From: Triplophysa rosa
Lineage: Eukaryota > Chordata > Actinopteri > Cypriniformes > Nemacheilidae
Length of the DNA: 64,000 bases
Direction of reading: 5' to 3'
Assembly (NCBI RefSeq): GCF_024868665.1
Contig: NC_079898.1
Coordinates: 24,706,137 to 24,770,136, forward strand
Shown here: positions 54,235-64,000 of the stretch, one piece after another
How positions within the stretch are numbered: the stretch's first letter is position 1
How the letters are laid out: every line of letters begins with the position of its first letter
Translations under genes and position numbers: made by a program
The notes under the pieces: model-generated
Told to the model about the DNA's origin: nothing
The model's database searches: none
What the model saw: only the letters and a program-made list of their open reading frames with translations

Positions 54235-57075
54235 TTATAACTTTGAGAAACTGTTATTATACAATAATACAATAATAACAGCACTATACAATTGTTTATA
54301 AAAATCTCCAGCCATCCTCCTTATCTCTGTAGGATTGGATGTAATGGATCCATCTGTACGACGAAGATGGCACATTGTCTTATTCTGAACACTCCTTCTC
54401 TCTAAATTGAAAAAGAAAGTACTAGGAGCGTCCATATCTTTAATAGAGCAGTATCTTGACCTTATCAGTGCTCCTTTAACTTGCTCTTGTAAAAGCAAAT
54501 TCAGTTCTTGTCTTTTCTTTTTCAAACCATCACACTGTGTTGCTTCATTGTTGTAAACGATTTGCTTTTCCAAGTGTTCAATTTCTTTTGCAAGACATCC
54601 ACTGTTCTCTTTAATCTAGTTGATGAGTACCTTGTATAGTTTTGACAAAGCATTTTTATATTAGCTAAAGCTTATATTATCTAACCTTGCTTTTTATCCA
54701 TGTACACTGCCTTACTCCTTCACTGCACTTTATCTGCAGCCCGCATGCTCCCAGAATCACTCACATCTCTTTCAACATTCTGTTCAATTTGATCATCGAT
54801 GTTGACAGTTGCCTTAACATTTCGTCCTATGTTTTCAATCACATTTACAACACGCGAAACGCTCGGTCCAGCAGCTTCGGCCCCCACGCTCCCGGATTCA
54901 CTCACCTCTCTTTCAACATTCTGTTCAACAATGTCATCCACAGGGCCGGATTATCCAATGGGCATTATGGGCACAGGCCCAGGGACCCATGCGCGCTTGG
55001 GGCCCAGGCAAGGGGAAGAAAATTTCACATAACAGCGTTTACGCCAAATTCATTTGTGTGCGCACGTGGAGGTGCACACACAAAACATTGTTTCTGAATT
55101 ACAAAATTTGTCTTTTGATTAAGTCACTTTTACGAGCCATCTAGAGGCTTTTGTTCAGAAGAAGCACATAGCGACAAATCTATCCACTTCTTGGATAAAC
55201 CTTAGCTTTCATTCAGTGGGAAAATGTCGCCAGTGCTGCCCCGCGAGCGAGAGGTCTCTCTTTCCCGGCGCAGGGATCCCTTCTCTCGGCGTCACTCTGT
55301 ACAGTGAGTGGCAGGAAGAAGCACCACCGTACGACAGGTGACTCGTGAATAAAATGAGTACAAAACAGCGTTTCCAACAACCTGTCACTGTTATCGACTG
55401 TTTGGATATATAAACATGAACAAATTTCATCCGTAAATATGCACATGGTTACCATGAGGCTGTGTGAAAGAACATATAACGTTAGCCGAAATCACCGCTT
55501 TTTATTGTGAGTTGTTAGATGATGTCGCGTCATGAACTGACAACAGAAACTGAAAACACAGTACGTCAATGAGAACGGATTTATTGTTGTAAACATGAGT
55601 TGATATACCCTCGCGGCTGTCTTAAATCTTAAAAGGTAAGCGTTTTTTACATTTATTTGGTGGTGCTTCCATGCCAATTATGAATTATTTTATATTGATA
55701 TAATGTTGATCAGTAACTGCCCTACTTTACCAATATTAAGCCTTCATTATTAGATAATCCACAGTGCTTTTACATACATTGCAAAATGTTGACATACGCA
55801 CACATATGATGATGTCGTAATATATAGGTTAAAGAATTATACTTATAATACTCGTTAATGCCGTTTACTGTAACACATTACAGCTTAAATAAGAACGTGA
55901 GTCGCAAGGTGCTTGTTATACAAATAAAGTTTAACAAATAGACAAATTACTCTTGAAGTACAATCATTGACAAAGACTGCCCATTTATTCTTAGAAAAAT
56001 AAAGATGAAAATATTTGAAAATTGCACTTAAGAATATTCTTAAAAACCTTCTGTAATTTATCTTAAGAAAGTTCTTATATTTTCTCTTAAGAACAGTTTT
56101 GCATGTCCTGCATGTTTGTGTGTGAATTATGGAAGAATCTGATAGAACTGATTTGGTAGAGGTGTGGTAGTGTGTGCTGCTTGCATATGCCAGTGAGTTA
56201 CAGTATGCTGGGAAATGTCTTAATATTGTTGTTGCTGGTCCAGAAAAGCATTGTTGCAATCATGAGGTGTAAAGTATGATGGAGGATGTGTACAGGTGTT
56301 GATATAGTCCTTCAGGTTGTGATCATAGTTTGTAACTTGTCAATGTAATCCTGTAAAAGATAGAGGTGTTTATACGCATGGTAGGCTAATTAAAAACTTA
56401 TTGTGTGCATGTGTATGTGGGGGGGTCCATAAAACACTTGTGCCCAGGGGCCTCTGAATTCTTAATCCGGGCCTGGTCATCCATATTCCCTACTCCCGCA
56501 ACATTTGTCCCGTGTTTTCAACCACATTTACAGCTTCATTAGCAAGCCTAGCCTTGTGTGGACATGCTAATCGTTTGTGACCGATATCGCCACATTCGAA
56601 ACATTTCATCTTCCCGTGTTCGCATAAATCTATAATGTCTTCCTTCAAACCAAACTTTAAAAGACACATCTAACTCCGGTTCATTTAAGAACATAAAGAC
56701 GTGTCTTCTAAACGACATTACATGCTTCAATGCTTCTTCTTACAACCAAGAGATACCGTTTTGATAGCACTAGTAACTTTCCATAACGTGAAAGCGCTCT
56801 TTCTATCTCATTATTTTGAATGAACGGAGGAACATTAGAAACAGTTACTTTAATTGTAGGAGCAACCAGCGGCAAGACTGTAATAAAATCTCCACTTACC
56901 ACAATTCCTTGCTTATTAAATGACTCACTTGATTCTCTTCCTTTACAAAGATAACAACCGCTTTGTTCATTCGTGAAGCTGATGTGATATTCTCACAGCC
57001 GATCTCCTCTCCTACAGCTACCATATTTCCTCAACACACCTGACACCATGATGGAGGAACACAGGTGACGCTACC
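54235..57075 (-). mobile_element. Tx1-like LINE relic, split by a hAT element
   Basis: Minus-strand pieces keep both LINE frames. ORF1 (about 57010-56484, then 54932-54720) has PTIKVTVSNVPPFIQNNEIE, RHVFMFLNEPELDVSFKV and a CCHC knuckle (MKCFECGDIGHKRLACPH, read across frames). ORF2 (about 54640-54235) keeps the linker between endonuclease and reverse transcriptase: LIRSRYCSIKDMDAPSTFFF, then DFYKQLYS. These match Tx1/Keno-type fish LINEs in my reading. Stops, frameshifts and a large deletion (endonuclease and most of the RT missing) make it dead. Confidence 0.75.
54941..56475. mobile_element. hAT element (1535 bp) inserted in the LINE ORF1
   Basis: Termini CAGGGCCGGATTATCCAATG and, inverted, CAGGCCCGGATTAAGAATTC; the sub-terminal GGGCACAGGCCCAGGG is mirrored by CCCCTGGGCACA. 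GTCATCCA is duplicated exactly at 54933-54940 and 56476-56483. No transposase frame. Its interior near 55170-55430 is distantly alike to 13740-14020. Confidence 0.92.
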
Positions 57076-57249
57076 CTTGTGTAAGGGACGCCATCCCGGT
57101 CTCACTCCTAATTCCTCTTTCACTCTCACTACAATTATATCTTTAAACACAAATACAAACCAAAAAAAATAAAAATTAGTTTAGAAAGTAGCCTAGTGAT
57201 AACCCACTCAATGCTACCCAGCTATACACAGAGAGAGAAGAGAAGAGAG

Positions 57250-57253
<4 letters not shown>

Positions 57254-57312
<59 letters not shown>
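57254..57312. repeat. (GA)n microsatellite
   Basis: Nearly pure GA dinucleotide run of about 59 bp. Confidence 0.95.
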
Positions 57313-57316
<4 letters not shown>

Positions 57317-57387
57317 TCCCTGTCAAGGTCAAGGTGAGGTATATGAAATGGCCTAAGTATGCCTTGCATCTTGAGTTGCATCTTGAG

Positions 57388-57872
57388 CAGTGTTGGGTGT
57401 AACTAGTTACTAAGTAATTAGTTACTGTAATTTAATTACTTTTCCCTTGAAAAGTAAAGTAAGGGATTACTCTTATTTTTTCTGTTATTTAATTACAGTT
57501 ACTTCTGATGTAATTAAACTAAATACTTTGTGTAATATATGTGTGTGCAATAGTGGAACTGACATTAAAATTCTAACTTTAAAATCTGTGCTTTAATGTA
57601 TAATTCTCACATTTGTAATACTTTAGTCAGTTAATAAGAGTACTTCATGTAGTTTAACATTATTTATTTGAATGAATTAAAAGAGCCCTTTCATGTCTAT
57701 CCTTGAATCACTTAACTAATCAAGGTTGATGTAGGATATAGAAAGTAATAAGTAATAAGTAACTAAATACTTTTTGGAGAGAGTAATTTGTACAGTAATC
57801 TAATTACACTATTGAATATGTAATTAGTAACTAGTAATTAATTACTTTTTGAGAGTAACTTACCCAACACTG
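57388..57872. mobile_element. CAGTGTTGGG hAT MITE, copy 3 (inverted orientation)
   Basis: Same family as copies 1 and 2, opposite orientation, flanked by a perfect 8-bp duplication ATCTTGAG (57380-57387 and 57873-57880). The perfect duplication suggests it is the youngest of the three. Confidence 0.93.
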
Positions 57873-60330
57873 ATCTTGAGTCAGTAAAATTCTATTCAAG
57901 GTTATTATTTTATAGTGCATATAGTATGTTATAGTATTATATACAGAATACTGTAGTATTTTTTGCACCTAAAACCAGCCCTCTGACTTAAAAGTAATGA
58001 TGAAAGAGTGATACTTGCCTTAAGAAGGAAAAAAGAGAATAATCTGACAGTCCCGATCATCTTCAAAGCTCCATGAGTTGTCCCAGAAACACAAGACATC
58101 CATTCCAACCTTCAGAACGTCCGTTTCAATCTGTCTGAGAGGTGAAAGCTGTCTTGATAACAAACATCTTGTCTTGTTTGTTCAAACTCATCAAGAACTC
58201 CTGAAAGTGAGACAGATAAAATGTGTTTGCTTACGGTTCACACAGATTCAATTCCATTCAATTTTATTTATATATCGCTTTTCACAGTGTTTCATTGTTG
58301 CAAAGCAGCTTTATAGGAAGAAAGACAAAAACAACCAAACGTTAGTATTAAAATAACAAGGGTCCATCTTTGCTCTTGATTGTCGACGGAGATGCTGGAG
58401 CTGGGATGATACATTTACAGGATCTCGCAGGAGGATGGCACAGATGACACGGAAGGAGAAAAAATTCTGCAAGAAAAAAGGATTTACAAAAAAAAAAAAA
58501 ACATAATAAAAACTCTAAATAAGCTTGGAAATGTGAAATCAGGGCGACTGGGGTAAGTTGTCACACGTGCAAGAGCGGTTACAAAATCATGATGCCAATG
58601 GAATTTGGTTTAATTTTGACAGACTTGTAAAAAAATGTTCATTTGCATGTGTAGTCCTTGTGACAACTAGCCCCGGTCTTCCCTAACAAGTCAACTCTGC
58701 ATTGCTGCGGTGAAGTGTTTGATGTTGAATTTAAGCCTTTAAGAAAATTACATATGGGGCATGGCCGAGATTCAACTATCAATATTACTCCCAGAGAATG
58801 AAAGGAATAACTCGACAGCTTTGTACTGAAGTGTTGTATGATTTATAATAGTGAGTGCAGATGGCCTGCAGGGTCTCCGTGGAGACGGATGCTGGTAACA
58901 GCACGAGACTGTGGGTGGTCCGGGGATGAACCCAAACACAAAGAACAACAACACTGTAACTCATAATAGCATATCACACCTGGACACAGAACACCTGTGA
59001 TGGAGATATGAATCATTATGCATTCATTAATTACACTGGCTAGTAGTGGCTAATATACATATAGTTCATTTAACAGATAACAATAAAACATACAAACCTT
59101 ATTTGTAACGTATGCAAAGCCTTTCTCTCTCCTCTTTATTTTGCTCTCTGTTATGCGTCCGTCTTCATACGCAAACTCTTTCTCTATCTCCCTTCGTGGG
59201 ATGCAAAAATGCAAATAAATGTGTCAGATAAACAATAAACAATGAAATATCGTCCTCCCGTGGCCTCTGTTCTTCCCGCTTTGATCTGTGTGTATGTATT
59301 GTTGCTCTCCTGAAAGCCTCTTTAATCACGCAACGACCGGCCTTTCACATCTGACTTCATGTATCGAAAGCTTTGTGACGACTACACGAACACAGTGTGC
59401 AGAGATCACATACGAAACATCCACAACCCACTGAACATACAGAACATGCTTGGCAAAAAGATAAATAAAAGAAATGCATCTACTGAACAGTAAATTGTTT
59501 ATGTAAATGGTCAAATTAAACTCATAGAGATACATTGTCCAGATCTATAATCAGTCAGTCACACAAACAAACAAACGTCTAAACAGCTTTGAACGCAAAA
59601 AAACATCAGCAGGTTTTGACTTTGAGAGCTGATGAGATTGTGCCATTCGTTTTCCAAACCTGCTTCTCGCACAAAACACACGACAAGTGTAAAGAATCTC
59701 CTTCAGTCTCCTGTCATTAATCACGTCCGCTCTGACAGCTTTCGCCTCGACCCATTCATTTCCCTAACCACCAACGCAAGCTTTTAGATCCCGGCTAAAT
59801 AAATTCAGCCTTTTTACTGTAAATGAAACAGCATCCGTTTCCCTTTCACAACACAAAATATTTATCTGACAGTGTGGTTAAATGTACATTTCACTTGTTT
59901 TGTATTACAATATAAGCACATAGAAAGACTGAAGTGTCATTTTGTGTTGTCGCAGACAAAAGGAGTGTTATTCGTGAGAGAGAGAGCGTAACTACAGTAC
60001 CTGAGGCAGTGGCATTAAATGATTCATATCTTCAATGATTCATATCATAGCTTCAAGATGTGGACTCACCATAAACGTATTCAGTTTAACAGCTTATGTA
60101 ATGGATTGCGTGAGATGTGAGAGCTTCCCACCCTGAGCTTCACAAATCTTGATGTGTCTTTCATCTTTATTCGGTAACACCAGAGAGAGTTTGAGTTAGC
60201 AGGAACTGGAGACCTGGAGCGTTTGTGGTGTGGGACGTTTAGAATGAGCTGATGATGAACAGAATCAGACCTGCAGGTCAACCACTCATGCACAACACAC
60301 TACTAAACAAAAAACTGTTTATATATATAC
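57873..60330. other. Non-coding DNA, possible intron of the orphan gene
   Basis: Contains TTTATATATCGCTTTTCACA at about 58265, a widespread fish repeat. A 31-codon minus-strand open stretch at 59098-59190 (EKEFAYEDGRITESKIKRRE) ends at a GTTTGT donor and could be an exon, but its acceptor is poor. The block 59690-59870 is GC-balanced and repeat-free. Confidence 0.35.
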
Positions 60331-60369
60331 CTTATCTCCTTCGGCAAAGAAGCTAAAACGTGACGACAT
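60331..60369 (-). CDS. Candidate first coding exon of an unknown gene
   Basis: ATG at 60369 opens MSSRFSFFAEGDK and ends in frame at a GTATAT donor. Upstream (60600-60770) is a CpG-rich stretch (GCGCGCAAC, CGCACGTACGCGCCG), plausible as a promoter. I do not recognise the peptide and cannot connect it firmly to later exons; 53154-53317 on the same strand is a possible partner. Confidence 0.35.
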
Positions 60370-60589
60370 CTTAGTCCTTTTCAGCCACCGTAGTGCTTCG
60401 AAAGGGGTGGAGTGAGCCGTTGGTTGCAATTCTCAACCTCACCCCTAGATGCCACTAAATCACCACATTGCTTCTTTAAAGATGGGGTACCAAATGCAGT
60501 TTCTGCCGATCTCATATTAATCTTGAGTGCCTATACAGTTGTATTGTATACTTCGTATCTTCGAAGAGTTTTTAGTTTGATCACATTTA

Positions 60590-60780
60590 TAAAAGAGAGA
60601 TACAGCTGTACGATTATTTCCGGAAACAGACGAGCTGCTGGAGGCGGGCAGGGGGACGGAACTACAGCACGAGCGCGCAACACATCATCGCATTAATCCC
60701 TTCGTGTTGTTTACATTACGCACGTACGCGCCGATTGCCAACAAAACACAGACATAGGACTTGACGTGTTGTTCATGTCC
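60590..60780 (-). promoter_or_regulatory. CpG-rich putative promoter
   Basis: Local CpG density is well above the surroundings. It lies upstream of the candidate exon at 60331-60369. No TATA box. Confidence 0.35.
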
Positions 60781-61220
60781 GGCATCTTTTAGCACTGGGA
60801 CCGCACCATCTATCAGTTTCAAACAATCTCCAAATCCAGCGTTATATCCACCGTTTATATAACATTCATCACTGAAATGCAACAACATTTGCTCCAAGTT
60901 CACCAAAAAAAAACAAATTCTATCACTGACTCAGCCTCACATTATTCTAAACACGTATGAACGCACAGAACCCATGTTTGAAGAACATCCTGACATGTCC
61001 TCCATAAGTGTCATATCTAATCCAAGATCTACCACCAAAGGAAAAAAGCTCCAACACTCGCCTTCTGTGTGCTTAGGTTGTCATGACAGTCAGATATGGC
61101 AGGTCATAAATATTTGAGATGTGAGATGAGGGACATGTGATGTTTGATCTTTGCAATCCTGCCCCCAACACAAATGTGCTCAACTCTGTGGAAACACGTG
61201 CACACACGTCATCACATTCA
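60781..61220. other. Intergenic DNA, nothing recognised
   Basis: A 73-codon minus-strand frame (60906-60685) has no recognised domain and overlaps the CpG block. Confidence 0.35.
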
Positions 61221-61224
61221 ATAC

Positions 61225-61410
61225 ACACATGGCTGAGCGTCACGTCGTCACGTTCAAGCGCTGCTTTTTGGCTGAAATGTGCATAATTGTGTGGAATGGA
61301 TTTAAATAAAGCCTAAGCATTATTAATTTGCCAAAAATGGAAAAAGCAGGCGGGGGTTCTGCGTGGGTCACTCAACTGCCTAAAAAACACCTTGTGTAAA
61401 GGACGGCTGG
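61225..61410. promoter_or_regulatory. Possible conserved non-coding block
   Basis: Repeat-free stretch with ATGTGCATAATTGTGTGG, TAAATAAAGCC and GCATTATTAATTTGCC: POU/HOX-like site clusters without coding capacity. Inference only. Confidence 0.3.
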
Positions 61411-62700
61411 AGCTAAAGGAGGTGGTGAAGAACAACGCTTGTTATATAACAACCCCAAACCGTGTCGTAACGAAGAGTGATAGATTCTGTGTCTGAATCT
61501 CTGAAACCTACAGAAGCCAGAAATAAATTGTATTTATCATAGTATAATTAATATTGAATAAATATGTCACATTTTGGGCTGTTTAAAGCTCAAGTTGAAA
61601 TTGAAAGATTGAATGAATTATTGATCATTGATTTGAATCATTTCTTAAATAAAGGTATGAAATAATTGTATTTGACCGCTTCTGACCCAGAACCTGCGCC
61701 GTTTCAAATGAAGAGCAGTGTGGTAAATCCAAACTGATTTAATTTCTCGCTGCTCTTGTGTGCATGTAAGAAGCTTTGAGAGGATCTGGCACAGACTGAC
61801 AGTCCCACAGAGAAAATGCCCAAAGCATCAGTATGAGTGTTTTTACTCTGTCACGCACTCATTAAGTCATTAAGATGAAACTGTCAATCATGATCATCAT
61901 AAAGAGAGAAGTTGACAGTAAAGAGAGTGACGAGAGGACAGAGGACCAGATGAGAGGGTCAACCATTTGACCCAATTGTGACACGTGTGATAAATGACAT
62001 TGTGTGAATCAAGTGCAACACATGCAGTTACATCTCAAGCACTCATGTCTGATGTTTCTTCCTCTCTGATGATGCTCAGATCAAATCCAGCCAATAACAT
62101 ACAGTGTGGGATGTCTTTCTGCGAAAGAAGAAAATTGTCAGTATAACGACCACATTTAATCTCTCGGAATATTTTCGTAAATTAGTTCATGTTTGGCACA
62201 GAATAGGCTATTTATAGTACAACATCATTTTTTGAGTGCGGCACGATTCAGCAGCTGATAAGGTGCAAAGAAATGCAACTTAAATAGGACGCAGTCTAGT
62301 CTAGCCCGCTTGGGTAATGGTGGCTTGTATAGAGATCTCCATTCAGGTTTACACTCATAACTTAGTTTAAGAACAGAACGCATCAATAGTACCAGCCGCT
62401 GTAAAAAGTATTTCAGTAGGTGATCTTCATCAGTTGTAAAACAAAGTTTTAGCCGTGAGTAGACCTGAGCCCCAGATGTTTACAGGCTACCGCCACATTC
62501 TCAAAGTGGGGTTCAGTTACAGTCAACAGATGACCCAAGGTGAACAGTCTGGATTTCTGTCATAAAAAACTGAACCCAGGTAGATTTTCGGTGACATCCA
62601 AGCGAGCCCCAGAAGTCAAAGGTTCCTGTAGCAGCCAGTGAAGAAAATAAAGGTTCTCAGTCTGTTTTATCTTATCTCAGTCTGTTCTCGGACTGTTTTA
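61411..62700. other. Intergenic DNA, nothing recognised
   Basis: No exon or named repeat; 61740-61960 is again GC-balanced and free of repeats. Confidence 0.4.
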
Positions 62701-62707
62701 TCTTAAC

Positions 62708-62875
62708 TTTACACTGTTAAAAATTGCTGTAAAAGTATGGACATAAAACAGTAATTTACTGTTCTTCATAAATACAGATGAATACTGTAAATAACGATAA
62801 ATTTGCTGAGCAAAATAGTAACAGCAAGCTACTGTTCAGTTTTACGGAATAATACAGTATTTAGTATGTTGCTTG
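62708..62875. repeat. ACTGTAAAA-type dispersed repeat
   Basis: ACTGTTAAAAATTGCTGTAA followed by many ACAGTAATTTACTGT palindromic phrases, a layout common in cyprinid DNA repeats. Ends are not defined. Confidence 0.5.
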
Positions 62876-62879
62876 AGCC

Positions 62880-63480
62880 TGCTCATTACTTCTCTGTGGA
62901 AAGTCACGACGAAGCAACATCAACAGTCAATTGTTTTAACATGACAGATATTTTATTTTATTACGTGAGAAGGACTAATTAGACGCTGTTAAGTATATGG
63001 ATTTGCTCCGACTGTGACCCTGCCGACTCAAAGTGGACAATGCATTCACGTGCATACAGGATTTCCTCCTCGTCTGATTATCAAGGTATGTGCAAACTGA
63101 TCAAAGTCATTGTTATTAGTATAATTTATAGAATTACGTTACTAATAACAAAGAGATTTATTAGATTTTTCTATCCACAAGACTGTAGATTAAAAGATAT
63201 CAGCAAACTACACAACATTAACGTTAGCTAGGTTGTTCATTTGCATTTACCTTTTGCAATCTAATCAATTGTTTGAGGTATGGGTGATCCATCATTTATT
63301 ATAAATATGGCCAGCAAAGAATGTGACTATTTTATAAATTAGTTTAGGGATTATTGTGCCCTAAATTTAGGAATAAGAATACTGAAACGATGTTTAAAAT
63401 CTATCTAGCCTAGCTAAAGATATAAAATTATCATGTGAGTGCATCCAATAATTAATATTTCATTGCTCACAATAATAATA
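62880..63480. other. Intergenic DNA, nothing recognised
   Basis: AT-rich. The right margin leads into a TTTATTTATAATGCGCTTTT phrase (63488) of the common fish dispersed repeat. Confidence 0.4.
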
Positions 63481-63608
63481 ATACATTTTATTTATAATGC
63501 GCTTTTCTAAGACCCAAAGCGCTAGGAGAAGAACAGGAACAAGTTCACCGCTAATCACAATTCCGTGTTCGAATAGTTCATTGGCTCACACTCAACCACT
63601 CATGCACC

Positions 63609-63680
<72 letters not shown>

Positions 63681-63730
63681 AGAGAAAGAGGAGAGAAGAG
63701 GAGAGAGAAGAGNNNNNNNNNNNNNNNNNN

Positions 63731-63788
<58 letters not shown>
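63609..63788. repeat. (GA)n microsatellite with an 18-base assembly gap
   Basis: GA dinucleotides run on both sides of N bases at 63713-63730. The gap is inside the repeat, so its true length is unknown. Confidence 0.97.
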
Positions 63789-63789
<1 letters not shown>

Positions 63790-64000
63790 GATTCAGGCAT
63801 CACACACCTTCAGATAGTTTGAAGCCTCTCCAGTGCAGCACGTCGTTTTAAACGGTACTCGTATGAAAACCCACAGACACAAAAAGGAAGCTTTGCCATG
63901 AAATTCTTCGCGTGAGCATCCGAGCTCGAGGACGCGCGTGTCGGGCTGATGCCGAGCGCTGTCCGCGGTGCTGAAATCAAGCGCGTCCACTCCAGACACT
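63789..64000. other. Window edge, CpG-rich
   Basis: The last 120 bp are richer in CpG (GAGGACGCGCGTGTCGGGCT), perhaps the edge of a promoter for a gene outside the window. Confidence 0.3.

Noticed and set aside
57196..57402. Glu/Arg repeat protein
   Set aside because: Translation of the GA microsatellite; the same applies to 63497-63817.
60685..60906. 73-codon minus-strand frame MVNLEQMLLHFSDECYINGG
   Set aside because: No recognised domain and no splice context; it overlaps a CpG-rich promoter-like stretch.

Overview
The window looks like nuclear DNA from a teleost fish, most likely a cypriniform (carp/minnow-like). Genes are split by GT-AG introns, the protein families are vertebrate, and the repeats (tRNA-derived SINEs, hAT and Tc1 elements, MITEs beginning AAAGGGATA or CAGTGTTGGG) are of kinds I recognise from cyprinid genomes. 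It holds no operon, CRISPR array or prokaryotic gene. The attribution rests on recognition, not on a database search.

Left part (1-10.1 kb): a SINE and two old MITE copies, then two housekeeping genes head to head. rsrp1 lies on the minus strand (four coding exons, 286 aa) and mgst3 on the plus strand (four exons, 140 aa). About 0.8 kb separates the rsrp1 first exon from the mgst3 start codon and carries NRF1-, CRE- and TCGCGAGA-type promoter motifs.

Middle part (10.1-36.4 kb): a transposon-rich cluster of KRAB-less, tandem-duplicated C2H2 zinc-finger genes, all on the minus strand (znf-1 at 15.3-20 kb, znf-2 at 21.3-23.7 kb, znf-3 at 30.4-36.4 kb, plus a relic finger at 24.7 kb). Between znf-2 and znf-3 sits a four-exon THAP gene that is a truncated P-element-type transposase gene. 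Elements include a hAT element with perfect 8-bp target duplications (11.5-12.6 kb), a DDE/integrase-type element whose long inverted repeats are built of 21-bp tandem units (16.6-19.8 kb), a Tc1/mariner element with an intact 346-codon transposase lodged in a SINE (25.2-26.4 kb), and a BED-finger hAT interrupted by a second small hAT (32.5-35.4 kb).

Right part (36.4-64 kb): largely a gene desert around the single-coding-exon bHLH gene olig4 (minus strand, TATA box about 225 bp upstream of its start). Several GC-shifted, repeat-free blocks may be conserved regulatory DNA, but this is inference. The desert carries three copies of one hAT-type MITE with 8-bp target duplications, a Tx1-like LINE relic split by a hAT element, and two orphan candidate exons on the minus strand (53.2 and 60.3 kb). 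A GA microsatellite with an 18-base assembly gap lies near the right edge.

The most interesting points are the datable insertion nests, the apparently intact Tc1 element with DD36E spacing, the P-element/THAP gene stopped by one nonsense codon inside its transposase motif, and the zinc-finger genes that each lost their C-terminal fingers by separate events.
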